The notes beneath the pieces are model-generated. The model saw nothing but the letters and a program-made list of their open reading frames with translations, was not told where the DNA came from and did not search any database. Of a stretch of 64,000 nucleotides of DNA, positions 56,202-64,000 are shown in pieces. The stretch is from Pectinatus cerevisiiphilus (GTDB taxonomy: Bacteria > Bacillota > Negativicutes > Selenomonadales > Selenomonadaceae). The stretch lies in contig NZ_SMAA01000011.1 in assembly GCF_004341685.1 (NCBI RefSeq), positions 19,201-83,200 on the forward strand, read 5' to 3'. The number at the start of each line of letters is the position of its first letter. Position 1 is the stretch's first letter. Made by a program: the position numbers and the translations under genes.

Positions 56202-57092
56202 ATGGTCGATACAAGAGACACAATTAATCGCTGTATCTCATTTATAGAAAAAAACATTACTAGAAAACTTAATTTAGATGAGATTGCTGCACATAGTTTA
56301 ATATCGAAGTATTATTTACATCGTATGTTCAGGGCGCTGACCGGAGAATCCTTGATGGACTATGTTCACGCAAGAAAATTATCGGAAAGTATATCTGATT
56401 TAATGTACAGTGACCTGCATATTTTAGATATTGCATTAAAATATGGTTTTGAATATGAACAGTCCTATATTCGCGCTTTCCGACAAAATTTTAAGTGTAC
56501 ACCGCAACAGGTACGCCGCGGAAAAATATCATTGCGAATTGTTGAAAAAATAAATATAAACGATATTTATGGAGTAGAAAATTCAGCAATTTATAAGCCC
56601 TTTTTTGTTTTTCGACCCAAAACCTATTTAGTAGGAAAAAAAACTAAAATCATGAATAAATCAGGCGATCGTGCAGCAAATGAGCTGGGAACAAAATTCT
56701 TTTATGGTGAGAGAAAAAAGATTAAAAATATATTAAACGAAAATATATACTATGGATATACCGATTGGAGTAATAGCAAAAATGGATACATTTATTATAT
56801 GCCTGCCACACAAGTAGAAAATTTACAAGATGTTCCAGAAGATATGTCAGGAATCGAAATTCCTGCCGGTAAATATGTTGTTTTCCGTTTTGTTGGTTTT
56901 TTCCGTCCTGAAGATCTTAATGGGCGAAAGATCGGAAGAGTTTTGGTACATATGTACACTAAATGGATTTTCAATTCAGGATATCGCTTTTCTGTACCTT
57001 TTCGATTTGAATTAATTGACAGCAATATAGCAACTAATAACTATTGTGAATTAGATATATATCAGCCAATTGAGTCGGAACATAAAAATTAG
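56202..57092 (+). CDS. AraC-family regulator with GyrI-like effector domain
   Basis: A 296-residue regulator in the Rob/MarA style: the AraC DNA-binding domain is at residues about 8-107 (LNLDEIAAHSLISKYYLHRM, LDIALKYGFEYEQSYIRAFR, CTPQQVRRG), and a GyrI-like small-molecule domain follows (about 120-290; IEIPAGKYVVFRFVGFF). Such proteins often respond to hydrophobic compounds. AGGAG precedes the ATG and the gene lies 11 bases after fabF, so the pair is likely cotranscribed and the regulator may control fabF. Confidence 0.9.
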   Translation: MVDTRDTINRCISFIEKNITRKLNLDEIAAHSLISKYYLHRMFRALTGESLMDYVHARKLSESISDLMYSDLHILDIALKYGFEYEQSYIRAFRQNFKCTPQQVRRGKISLRIVEKININDIYGVENSAIYKPFFVFRPKTYLVGKKTKIMNKSGDRAANELGTKFFYGERKKIKNILNENIYYGYTDWSNSKNGYIYYMPATQVENLQDVPEDMSGIEIPAGKYVVFRFVGFFRPEDLNGRKIGRVLVHMYTKWIFNSGYRFSVPFRFELIDSNIATNNYCELDIYQPIESEHKN

Positions 57093-57317
57093 TATTCAGA
57101 GTTTACACATAATTGATACATAAAGTGTGTCTTTGCTTAAATTGCTTTCGAAAATAAGTATATAAATGTAGTTTATTTTAGATATTTAATTAGCTTGATT
57201 AATTTATTATTTACAGCGTTGAATCACTATTTAATAATGTATTATGCTGTGTTATTTGATAGATGAGGATAGTAAAACATAAGTTCTTTTTCGCAAAATA
57301 TTTTTCAATTTTACAAT

Positions 57318-57365
57318 AAATGTTAGGGTAAGTGAAATTTACATCTACTCTGACATTATTTTTTT
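57318..57365 (+). repeat. Dispersed 48-base repeat, copy B
   Basis: Related to 52633-52680, with TGTTAGGGTA and TACTCTGACA as an imperfect inverted repeat followed by TTATTTTTTT, terminator-like. Confidence 0.6.
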
Positions 57366-57370
57366 ACAAT

Positions 57371-57413
57371 TTTAGTGGATTTGCAAACTGTTTAATTGAT
57401 ATTACAATTTAAG
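57371..57413 (+). mobile_element. Solo remnant of the IS30 right end
   Basis: About 43 bases match the last bases of the IS30 element (59604-59646) with a handful of differences and one gap, including TTAGTGGATTT and CAATTTAAG. The rest of the element is missing, pointing to an old insertion mostly lost. Confidence 0.75.
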
Positions 57414-57436
57414 TATATATAAAAATATCCGTTTAT

Positions 57437-58363
57437 CTATAAACATGATGCATTTCCAAAAATACTTTTAACTAAATCGATAAAATCATTTTCAATTTTT
57501 GATAAATATTTTCCCTTTTTATAAACAATAGCCAAGGTCCGTGTAAAGCGGGGAATTGTTTCAAACAATGACACAGGTTTATTTACATTATTATATGTTT
57601 CATAAACGGTTTTAGTAGAAAATGTAAATCCCATCCCTATAGATACCAGGGCATGCGCTGTTTCATAATTTTTAGTTTCCAATATAATATTTGGCTTATA
57701 GCCGGCCTGTAAAAATAAACTATCTGCTATTCGTCGTAAAGCTTGCCCTTTATGTAGCAGAATAAATGACTCTTTTTCCAATAATTTCAAATCAATGAAA
57801 GGAATATTTCTATTTTTTTTGCAAGAATATTTTTGTGATAAGGGATGTTCAACAGGAGATACTATTAAAAAATTTTCTTTTAATAGTATCTCATAAGAGA
57901 ATGCACTTTTTTCTATAGGTAATGATAAAATAGTTAGATCTGTCAATCCCTTATTCATCCATTCTTCTAACTCAAAAGACTGCCCTTCATATAACCTAAG
58001 ATGTATTTTGGGAAATGTTTTTCTCAAAATTGGTAATAGAATTGGAAGTAAATAGGCTCCTCTTACCGGCGATATTCCCAATGATAAAATACCACTTTTT
58101 TCTTCAGAAAAATCATTCATTTCCCTTAGTAAATTTTCTTCTGACTGCATTATACTGCGCGCTCTTTGGATAAAAATTTCCCCAGTATAAGTTAAGCGCA
58201 ATGGACTACAACTACGATCAAATAATTTAATGCCTAGTTGCTCTTCTAATTTTTTTATATACAAACTCAAATAAGGTTGTGCTATATATAATTTTTTTGC
58301 AGCCTTAGAAAAACTTTGCTCTTCCGCTACAGCAAGTGTATATTTCAGTTGTCGAAATTCCAT
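57437..58363 (-). CDS. LysR-family transcriptional regulator
   Basis: A 308-residue regulator: the winged helix-turn-helix at residues 1-60 (MEFRQLKYTLAVAEEQSFSK, YIAQPYLSLYIKKLEEQLG) and the effector domain with GILSLGISPVRGAYLLP and VSIGMGFTFSTKT. CAGGAG precedes the ATG at 58363. LysR regulators usually control a divergent neighbour; the divergent genes are citDEF and a transporter, now separated from it by IS30 copy 2. Citrate or a related acid is a plausible effector. Confidence 0.9.
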   Translation of the reverse strand: MEFRQLKYTLAVAEEQSFSKAAKKLYIAQPYLSLYIKKLEEQLGIKLFDRSCSPLRLTYTGEIFIQRARSIMQSEENLLREMNDFSEEKSGILSLGISPVRGAYLLPILLPILRKTFPKIHLRLYEGQSFELEEWMNKGLTDLTILSLPIEKSAFSYEILLKENFLIVSPVEHPLSQKYSCKKNRNIPFIDLKLLEKESFILLHKGQALRRIADSLFLQAGYKPNIILETKNYETAHALVSIGMGFTFSTKTVYETYNNVNKPVSLFETIPRFTRTLAIVYKKGKYLSKIENDFIDLVKSIFGNASCL

Positions 58364-58455
58364 TAAAATCTCCTGTTATATAAAAAAACATCTATAATCT
58401 ATATATATTATAATATTAGACATATGATATTTAAAGATATAAAATAATTATTAAT

Positions 58456-58468
58456 AAATTAAATATTT
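58456..58468 (+). repeat. 13-bp target duplication of IS30 copy 2 (left)
   Basis: AAATTAAATATTT, identical to 59647-59659. Confidence 0.85.
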
Positions 58469-59646
58469 GGTTAATTGTAAAATAAAATTGAACAGATAAA
58501 AATCCATAGTGACCTCGTGTTATGATTTAGGTGTCTAATCAAAAATATAACCTGAGGTAATCACTATGGACTACAACAATCATAACACGACATTACGTAC
58601 AAATAAACACTTAAATTTAGAAGAACGTTTTTATATTGAAAAAAGGTTGCTTGCTGGAGATAGTATAACCTCTATAGCCAGTGATCTAGGCCGCTCCAGA
58701 ACTACAATTTACAACGAAATTAAACGAGGCAGTGTAGTTCAAATTAAGCAAAATAAAGCAGGTCTTACGTATTTAGCCGATACAGGACAAACTGTGTATA
58801 AAAGGAATCGCCAAGGATCTTTTAATACGTTGCGAGCAGGTTTTATTGAGCCTTTTTTATCATGGGTTGAAGAAAAAGTAAGGCAGGATAAATGGTCAAT
58901 TGATGCTGCTGTAGGCTTTACTAGATATAGGAATATGTTTGTACGTAATGAAATGGTTTGCACTAAAACACTATACAACTATCTTCATCGGGGGATTTTA
59001 GCATTTACACCAATGGATTTACCACTTATCCTACGCAGATCAATAAAAAAATCTAATTTGAGGAAATATAAACGAAAATTAGGTAAATCTATTGATTTAC
59101 GTGATAAAAATATCCTTACCCGCAAAGAGTTTGGACATTGGGAAATAGATACGGTTCGTGGCATAAAGGACAAAGCCGACGAAGTCATTGTTTCTTTATT
59201 AGAACGTAAGAGCAGATTATATGTAGCGTTACGCTGCCCTTCAGCAAAAGCTGCTGATGTAAAGAATACATTGGCAGATTGGCTTGGGTCTTTTTCTAAA
59301 AACTCAAGTTTAGCTGCTTTATGCAAAACTATTACTTCTGACAATGGTCAAGAGTTTGCAAAAATATCTGAGCTTGAGCATAACGGATTGGATATATTCT
59401 TTGCCCATCCATATTCAGCTTGGGAACGTGGTTCTAATGAAAGACATAATGGGTTGATTAGTCGTTTTATACCTAAGGGTGTTCCTGTTAAAACCATTAC
59501 TGAAGGTACCTTAAAACGTGCCATTTATCGGTGTAACAATTTACCTCGTAAATTATTGGGATATAAAACTCCTCAAGAAGTATTTTTAGAAGAAGTTAGG
59601 CAGTTAGTGGATTTACAAACTGTTCAATTTGATATTGCAATTTAAG
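58469..59646 (+). mobile_element. IS30-family insertion sequence, copy 2 (intact)
   Basis: A 1178-base element with 27-base imperfect terminal repeats (shared inner AAATTGAACAG) and one transposase gene. It interrupts the region between the LysR gene and citD, about 20 bases before the citD start region. Confidence 0.92.
58566..59645 (+). CDS. IS30-family transposase
   Basis: A 359-residue DDE transposase. The N-terminal helix-turn-helix binds the IS ends (LNLEERFYIEKRLLAGDSIT, IASDLGRSRTTIYNEIKRG). The catalytic core from about residue 190 holds the three acidic residues in HWEIDTVRG, TSDNGQEF and GSNERHNGLI. The stop codon lies within the last four bases of the element. ATGG at the start follows CCTGAGGTAATC. 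Compared with copy 1 the frame is complete, so this copy may be active. Confidence 0.95.
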   Translation: MDYNNHNTTLRTNKHLNLEERFYIEKRLLAGDSITSIASDLGRSRTTIYNEIKRGSVVQIKQNKAGLTYLADTGQTVYKRNRQGSFNTLRAGFIEPFLSWVEEKVRQDKWSIDAAVGFTRYRNMFVRNEMVCTKTLYNYLHRGILAFTPMDLPLILRRSIKKSNLRKYKRKLGKSIDLRDKNILTRKEFGHWEIDTVRGIKDKADEVIVSLLERKSRLYVALRCPSAKAADVKNTLADWLGSFSKNSSLAALCKTITSDNGQEFAKISELEHNGLDIFFAHPYSAWERGSNERHNGLISRFIPKGVPVKTITEGTLKRAIYRCNNLPRKLLGYKTPQEVFLEEVRQLVDLQTVQFDIAI

Positions 59647-59659
59647 AAATTAAATATTT
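59647..59659 (+). repeat. 13-bp target duplication of IS30 copy 2 (right)
   Basis: AAATTAAATATTT, identical to 58456-58468; it ends just before the citD ribosome binding site. Confidence 0.85.
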
Positions 59660-59678
59660 TAAAAAGGAGGAATTTTAA

Positions 59679-59954
59679 TTGAATTATGTAATTAATGAAG
59701 CTTCAGCAGGTTTTGAAGAAAAAAATGATGCTTTTATAACAGTAAAACCTGCGAAAAAAGATTTTGGTACTCTTATAAATTTAAAATCATCAGTAGAAAA
59801 ACAATATGGAACACATATTAAAAACCTAATTTCAAAAATTCTAAGGGAAAAAAACTATACTGATGTAATAGTCGATATAATAGACAAAGGTGCTTGGGAT
59901 TATACATTGATAGCACGTCTCGTCACTGCACTGGAAAGAGGAAATCTAAAATGA
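59679..59954 (+). CDS. citD: Citrate lyase acyl carrier protein (gamma subunit), lacking the usual modified serine
   Basis: CitD normally carries the phosphoribosyl-dephospho-CoA arm that holds the acetyl group during citrate cleavage. The 91-residue chain aligns well with CitD (ASAGFEE at the start, DFGTLINLKSSVEKQYG, DKGAWDYTLIARL near the end). In characterised CitD proteins the arm is attached to the serine of the LESSD/LESGD motif; here the same place reads EEKND, so lysine replaces that serine. AAAGGAGG and a TTG form the start. The gene overlaps citE (ATGA) and has an IS just upstream. Confidence 0.88.
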   Translation: MNYVINEASAGFEEKNDAFITVKPAKKDFGTLINLKSSVEKQYGTHIKNLISKILREKNYTDVIVDIIDKGAWDYTLIARLVTALERGNLK

Positions 59955-60871
59955 GTATTATTGATGATGCCAAAATGCGTTTACGCAGAACGATGATGTT
60001 TGTTCCCGGAAATACTCCTAAAATGATTAATAATGCCGCACTTTACGGAGCTGATACCTTAATGTTTGATGCCGAAGATGCAATAGCTATATCACAAAAA
60101 GATTCTGCTAGAAATCTGATAAAATATGCACTCCAGTGTTTACCATTTCCCTGTGAAACAGCTGTCAGAATAAATCATATTACTCAAACACCATATGGTA
60201 TCGATGATCTAAAAGCAATATTACCTTCAAAACCTAATCTTATTAGATTACCTAAAACTGAATCTGTTGAAGAGGTTCAAATAGCAACCAACATGATTGA
60301 AAAAACTGAAATAAAAGAAAATATGAAAAAAGGAAGTATAAATATTATATGTGCCATTGAAAGTGTCCGTGGCCTTTATGAAGTGCAAAAAATTGCGAAA
60401 GAACCACGTGTTATCGCTATTGCATTAGGAGGAGAAGATTTTATTGCGGACTTACGTACGCAAAGAACTCTTGGTGGTATAGAACTTTATTATGCACGTT
60501 CTGAAATATTAATGGCTGCCAGAGATGCAGGTATACAAGCAATAGATACAGTTTTTGCAGATGTTTACAACACTGATGGATTCAAGGCTGAAGTAACTCG
60601 CAGCAAAGACATGGGTTTTGACGGAAAGTCAGTAGTGCATCCTCTTCAAATTGAAATTGTGCATGAAATTTATACCCCATCTAAAGAAGAAATAGAACAC
60701 TCTCTAAGAGTTTTAACAGGATATAAAGATGCTATTGATAATAATCGCGGTGTATTAGCTGTGGATGGGAAAATGATTGATGGACCTATTGTAGTTCGTG
60801 CAAGAAGAATCGTAGATCAGGCTATTGCTGCCGGTATTATAAAGAGAAAGGATATTCAACATGAAAAATGA
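59951..60871 (+). CDS. citE: Citrate lyase beta subunit (CitE)
   Basis: CitE cleaves the acyl intermediate into oxaloacetate and the acetyl-carrier. The 306-residue TIM barrel has MRLRRTMMFVPGNTPKMINN, LMFDAEDAIA with metal and substrate residues, NIICAIESVRGLYEVQKIA and ALGGEDFIADL. It matches family length. The long upstream frame is not coding; the ATG at 59951 overlaps the citD stop, as usual for this operon. Related CitE-like proteins act on other acyl-CoAs, but the citD and citF neighbours support a lyase complex. Confidence 0.94.
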   Translation: MSIIDDAKMRLRRTMMFVPGNTPKMINNAALYGADTLMFDAEDAIAISQKDSARNLIKYALQCLPFPCETAVRINHITQTPYGIDDLKAILPSKPNLIRLPKTESVEEVQIATNMIEKTEIKENMKKGSINIICAIESVRGLYEVQKIAKEPRVIAIALGGEDFIADLRTQRTLGGIELYYARSEILMAARDAGIQAIDTVFADVYNTDGFKAEVTRSKDMGFDGKSVVHPLQIEIVHEIYTPSKEEIEHSLRVLTGYKDAIDNNRGVLAVDGKMIDGPIVVRARRIVDQAIAAGIIKRKDIQHEK

Positions 60872-62417
60872 AGTGGGACGTGAGTTACCAGATCTTATAA
60901 AAGGGTTAAAAAAATATCGACCTTATAGAGGTTTATTTATAGAACCAGACATGCCAATTCACATGATTGGACGGACATTGCATACTGGTAAAAAAAACGA
61001 ATGCAAAATATTGCCCTCTTTAGTAGAAGCCGTAAAAGCTGTGAATTTAAAAGATGGAATGACGATATCTTTTCATCATCATTTCCGTAATGGTGATTAT
61101 GTGGTTAAACTTGTAATGGCTGCAATTGCAAAATGTGGTATTAAAGATATAACGATAGCTTCAAGTTCGCTTAATGATTGTCATGATTTTTTAATAGACT
61201 ATATCGAAAATGGCACTGTAACTGCCATTGAAACAAGTGGACTGCGTGGTAAATTAGGCGCGTATTTAACAAATCATCCTAGGAAATTAAAACATCCCGT
61301 TATAATAAGATCACACGGTGGGCGTGCTAGAGCTATAGAATCAGGTGAATTAAAAATTGATGTTGCTTTTATGGGCGTACCAACATGTGATAAATTTGGC
61401 AATGCTACAGGACAGATGGGTAAATCTGCATGTGGTTCGCTTGGTTATGCTATGGTAGACACAATGTTTGCTGAAAAGGTAGTTCTAATAACAGATAATC
61501 TAATTGATGGGTATGTATATCCATATAGTATATCGCAAACTAATGTTAATTATATAGTAAAAGTAAATGAAATAGGTGATCCACAGGGAATAGCATCTGG
61601 TATACTACGTCTTACTAAAAATCCCGTAAAGCTTATGTTAGCAAAAACAGCTGAAAAAGTCATTGAGTATTCAGGTTATTTTAAAAATGGATTTTCAATT
61701 CAGTTAGGCGGCGGTGGTGCTTCTCTTGCAGTATCACAATTTCTAAGAAACAGCATGTTAAAAGAACATATAAAAGGAGGCTTTGGTGTAGGTGGCATCA
61801 CAGGAGTGTTTTCCAATATGCTAGAAGAAGGTCTATTTGAAATATGTTATGATGCTCAAACTTTTGACACAACAGCTATTCAATCTTTAAAAAATAACTC
61901 TAATCATGTAGAAATATCAACATCTTTTTATGCCAATCCCTGGAATGCTGGACCAATTATTAATGATCTGGATATTGTAATTTTAGGCGCAACAGAGGTG
62001 GATCTCAATTTCAATGTTAATGTAATAACCAATTCCAATGGTATTCTCATGGGTGCATCAGGAGGTCATTCAGATATTGCTGCAGCATCAAAATTATCAA
62101 TTATTGTAATGCCATTAATAAGGGGTAGACTTCCTATGATAAAAGATAATGTGCAAAATATTGTTACTCCTGGTAGTTCTATAGATGTTATAGTGACTGA
62201 TAGAGGAATAGCTGTTAACCCTAGAAGAAAAGATTTATCAATTAGGTTGAATAAAGCGGGCTTACCAATTGTAAGCATTGAAGAATTACAAGCAATCGCT
62301 CAAAAGCTAGTTGGAAAACCTCAAAATATAAATCTTAGTCATGACGATAATGATATTGTAGCCATAATTGAATATAGAGATGGCAGTTTAATTGATGTAG
62401 TAAGAAAACCGCTGTAA
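60861..62417 (+). CDS. citF: Citrate lyase alpha subunit (CitF)
   Basis: CitF swaps acetyl for citryl on the carrier (acetyl-ACP:citrate ACP-transferase). The 518-residue protein has SFHHHFRNGDYVVKLVM, IIRSHGGRARAIESGE, GFSIQLGGGGASLAVSQFL and GGHSDIAAASKLSIIVMP. AAAGGA lies inside the citE end, and the genes overlap by 11 bases. The citC, citX and citG genes needed to make and load the cofactor are not visible in this window, although they could lie beyond it. Confidence 0.95.
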   Translation: MKNEVGRELPDLIKGLKKYRPYRGLFIEPDMPIHMIGRTLHTGKKNECKILPSLVEAVKAVNLKDGMTISFHHHFRNGDYVVKLVMAAIAKCGIKDITIASSSLNDCHDFLIDYIENGTVTAIETSGLRGKLGAYLTNHPRKLKHPVIIRSHGGRARAIESGELKIDVAFMGVPTCDKFGNATGQMGKSACGSLGYAMVDTMFAEKVVLITDNLIDGYVYPYSISQTNVNYIVKVNEIGDPQGIASGILRLTKNPVKLMLAKTAEKVIEYSGYFKNGFSIQLGGGGASLAVSQFLRNSMLKEHIKGGFGVGGITGVFSNMLEEGLFEICYDAQTFDTTAIQSLKNNSNHVEISTSFYANPWNAGPIINDLDIVILGATEVDLNFNVNVITNSNGILMGASGGHSDIAAASKLSIIVMPLIRGRLPMIKDNVQNIVTPGSSIDVIVTDRGIAVNPRRKDLSIRLNKAGLPIVSIEELQAIAQKLVGKPQNINLSHDDNDIVAIIEYRDGSLIDVVRKPL

Positions 62418-62487
62418 CTTTATATAATATGATGATTAATGGTATACAATTTATTGTACCGCCATTTTTCATCAAGGAGGAAAATAT

Positions 62488-63786
62488 ATGCTAGCATTTT
62501 GGGGACTCCTGATTATCGTAATATTTATGTATCTTATTTTATCAAAACGGTTTTCCGCTTTTGTCGCCTTGATCCTTGTCCCTGTTGTCATAGGATGTAT
62601 AGCTGGTTTTTCAACACAAATAGGGAAAATGATGATGGATGGTGTAAAAACAACTGCTCCAACAGCTGTTTTAATGATGATGGCAGTTTTATTTTTTAGC
62701 ATTCTAACAGATGCAGGATTATTTGAACCAGTTATTAGAAAAATTATTTTACTTGTACACGGTGATCCATTAAAGATAGCAATTGGTACAGCTCTTCTAG
62801 CATTAGTAGCCTCACTGGAAGGTGAAGGTGCCGTAACTGTAATCATTACATGCACGCCCTTTTTACCTTTGTACAAAAAAATGAACATGAATGTAAATAC
62901 ACTGGCTGTTTTAACATGGATGCCAGTAGTTGTTAAAGGTTTTTTCCCATGGGCTGGTCCTTCTGCTAGAACAGTAACCGCACTTGGTATCAATTCAACT
63001 GACCTATTTGCCCCAGTTGTTTGGTGTATGCTTGCAGGAATTATATGGACTTTTCTGACTGCTTATATTATAGGTCTACGTGAAAGAAAGCGTATTGGTT
63101 TGATCCAAATAGATACAGCGTTAATAAATGATGTTCTTGCATCGGTTGATAATCAAAAAAGTTTATATAGACGACCAAAATTAATATTCATAAATTTATT
63201 GCTTATGCTAATTGCTATGATAGCAATTTTAAAAAATATTCTTCCTACTACAGTTATTTTTGAACTGGGTGCTGCAATTGCCCTTATAGTTAATTTCCAC
63301 TCACTAAAAGAACAATCCCTTGTTTTATTTAATCATGCAAAAGGAATATTAACCGTTGGAATAATGATTGTGGCTGCAGGAGTTTTTGTAGGTATTCTTA
63401 CTGGTACTAAAATGATAGATGCGATAGCTGAAATGCTCATATCTTTTATTCCATCAACTATGGGACCACATATTGGATTTATTACGGCAGTTCTGAGTGC
63501 ACCTTTATCTTTTTCGTTATCTCCAGATGGATTTTTCTTTGGTGTTCTACCTATACTCGCAAAACTTGCTAATGCTTATGGGATCAGTAATCTTCAAGTG
63601 GGGATTGCAGGCCTTATGGGAATGGCTTTTCAAATAATAGGCCCAACTGTTGGAGCCTTATGGTTACTAATAGGCGTATGCGAAACAAACTTAGGTGATT
63701 TTCATAAAGCCGCGGTCATTCCTTTTACTGGACTAACCTTATTATTTATAATAGTAGAATTAATAGTTGGTGGATTTCCTATGTGA
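62488..63786 (+). CDS. CitMHS-family citrate/organic acid transporter
   Basis: A 432-residue membrane protein with about eleven or twelve helices. Signature-like stretches are VASLEGEGAVTVIITCTPFL and LSAPLSFSLSPDGFFFGVLP, which resemble the metal-citrate and proton-citrate symporters (CitM/CitH). Its place right after citDEF fits uptake of the lyase substrate. AAGGAGG precedes the ATG. The metal or proton coupling cannot be read from the sequence, and tricarballylate or other acids remain possible. Confidence 0.88.
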   Translation: MLAFWGLLIIVIFMYLILSKRFSAFVALILVPVVIGCIAGFSTQIGKMMMDGVKTTAPTAVLMMMAVLFFSILTDAGLFEPVIRKIILLVHGDPLKIAIGTALLALVASLEGEGAVTVIITCTPFLPLYKKMNMNVNTLAVLTWMPVVVKGFFPWAGPSARTVTALGINSTDLFAPVVWCMLAGIIWTFLTAYIIGLRERKRIGLIQIDTALINDVLASVDNQKSLYRRPKLIFINLLLMLIAMIAILKNILPTTVIFELGAAIALIVNFHSLKEQSLVLFNHAKGILTVGIMIVAAGVFVGILTGTKMIDAIAEMLISFIPSTMGPHIGFITAVLSAPLSFSLSPDGFFFGVLPILAKLANAYGISNLQVGIAGLMGMAFQIIGPTVGALWLLIGVCETNLGDFHKAAVIPFTGLTLLFIIVELIVGGFPM

Positions 63787-64000
63787 TTTATAAATTTATA
63801 TATAAAAGAAAGATTATTCTCAATAATATATTAAATTTGTGTAGTCAAGACTAAATCATAAAATTCTTTTAACATGTCAACTATATTTTAATTAGTTATT
63901 TTATCGTAAGCGCAAAATAAAACAGTGGCTGTAAAATATACCCTAAACATGAGATAATTCCTTTAGAGTTTTCAGAGCAGGTCGAAAAACTCGAAAAAAT
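63787..64000. other. Window end without recognised gene
   Basis: About 214 AT-rich bases after the transporter gene. Nothing could be identified; a coding region may begin beyond the edge. Confidence 0.5.

Larger units (their letters stand above)
57093..57436. other. Intergenic region with IS relics
   Basis: About 344 AT-rich bases between the convergent AraC-family and LysR-family genes. It contains repeat copy B and a solo IS30 end, listed separately, and no gene. Confidence 0.6.

Noticed and set aside
52680..59659. Composite transposon made by the two inverted IS30 copies
   Set aside because: Each copy has its own perfect target duplication, so they inserted independently and did not move as one unit.

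Overview
The window looks like a chromosomal segment of a strictly anaerobic, low-to-medium GC Firmicute, most likely of the class Negativicutes (Selenomonas, Pectinatus or Pelosinus type). The evidence is a PolC-type replicative polymerase, clostridial-type nif genes (nifH-nifI1-nifI2-nifD-nifK, a nifN-nifB fusion, a two-subunit homocitrate synthase), rubredoxin, ECF transporters, a mannose-family PTS and mostly Firmicute-like ribosome binding sites. The genus is inferred, not proven.

Layout. 1-5 kb (minus strand): partial polC preceded by cobU-cobS-cobC of the cobalamin nucleotide-loop pathway. 5-8 kb: ribF, an exported protein and a glycosyltransferase. 8-12.2 kb (minus): a scavenging operon with an AbgA-like amidohydrolase, a carbamoylase-type M20 hydrolase and a DcuC-type carrier. 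12.5-15.3 kb: mannose-family PTS IIA-IIB-IIC-IID. 15.5-20.6 kb: a two-component system sandwiched between two membrane-anchored sugar-binding proteins, followed by a HAD phosphatase; no permease or ATPase is present. 20.6-24.8 kb: greA-lysS, an exported protein, an eight-tRNA cluster and a rubredoxin gene. 24.9-29.2 kb: comFB-like gene, nth, a GNAT, an orphan BglG-type antiterminator with an unusual leader, and a membrane pseudokinase. 29.5-32.3 kb: an ECF transporter whose S component is fused to an ATPase.

32.3-45.9 kb is the nitrogen-fixation region. An AnfO-family gene and a MORN-like repeat gene diverge from nifH-nifI1-nifI2-nifD-nifK. They are followed by nifE, nifN-B, nifV-omega, nifV-alpha and an Lrp/AsnC regulator, which overlap or lie close together and end at a large nested terminator. 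Together these genes encode the Mo-nitrogenase, its NifI regulators, the FeMo-cofactor scaffold, the NifB radical SAM enzyme and homocitrate synthesis. Both nif transcription units carry intrinsic terminators upstream of the first gene, which suggests control in the RNA leader or small RNAs.

46-51 kb: a chemoreceptor, HU and an EAL-CBS-GGDEF protein. From the lone tRNA-Val at 51.1 kb onwards the DNA becomes AT-rich and accessory. It holds an unknown protein, two inverted copies of one IS30-family element (one frameshifted, both with perfect 13-bp target duplications), a solo IS end, an eroded YefM/YoeB module, an extra fabF with an AraC regulator, a LysR regulator, and citDEF with a citrate-type transporter. 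The intact IS sits directly in front of citD, and CitD lacks the serine that normally carries the citrate-lyase prosthetic group.

The strongest leads are the translation-coupled leader proposed for the bglG-type gene, the nif leader terminators, PolC without its proofreading domain, the pseudokinase, the altered CitD, and the 13-bp duplications of the IS30 element.
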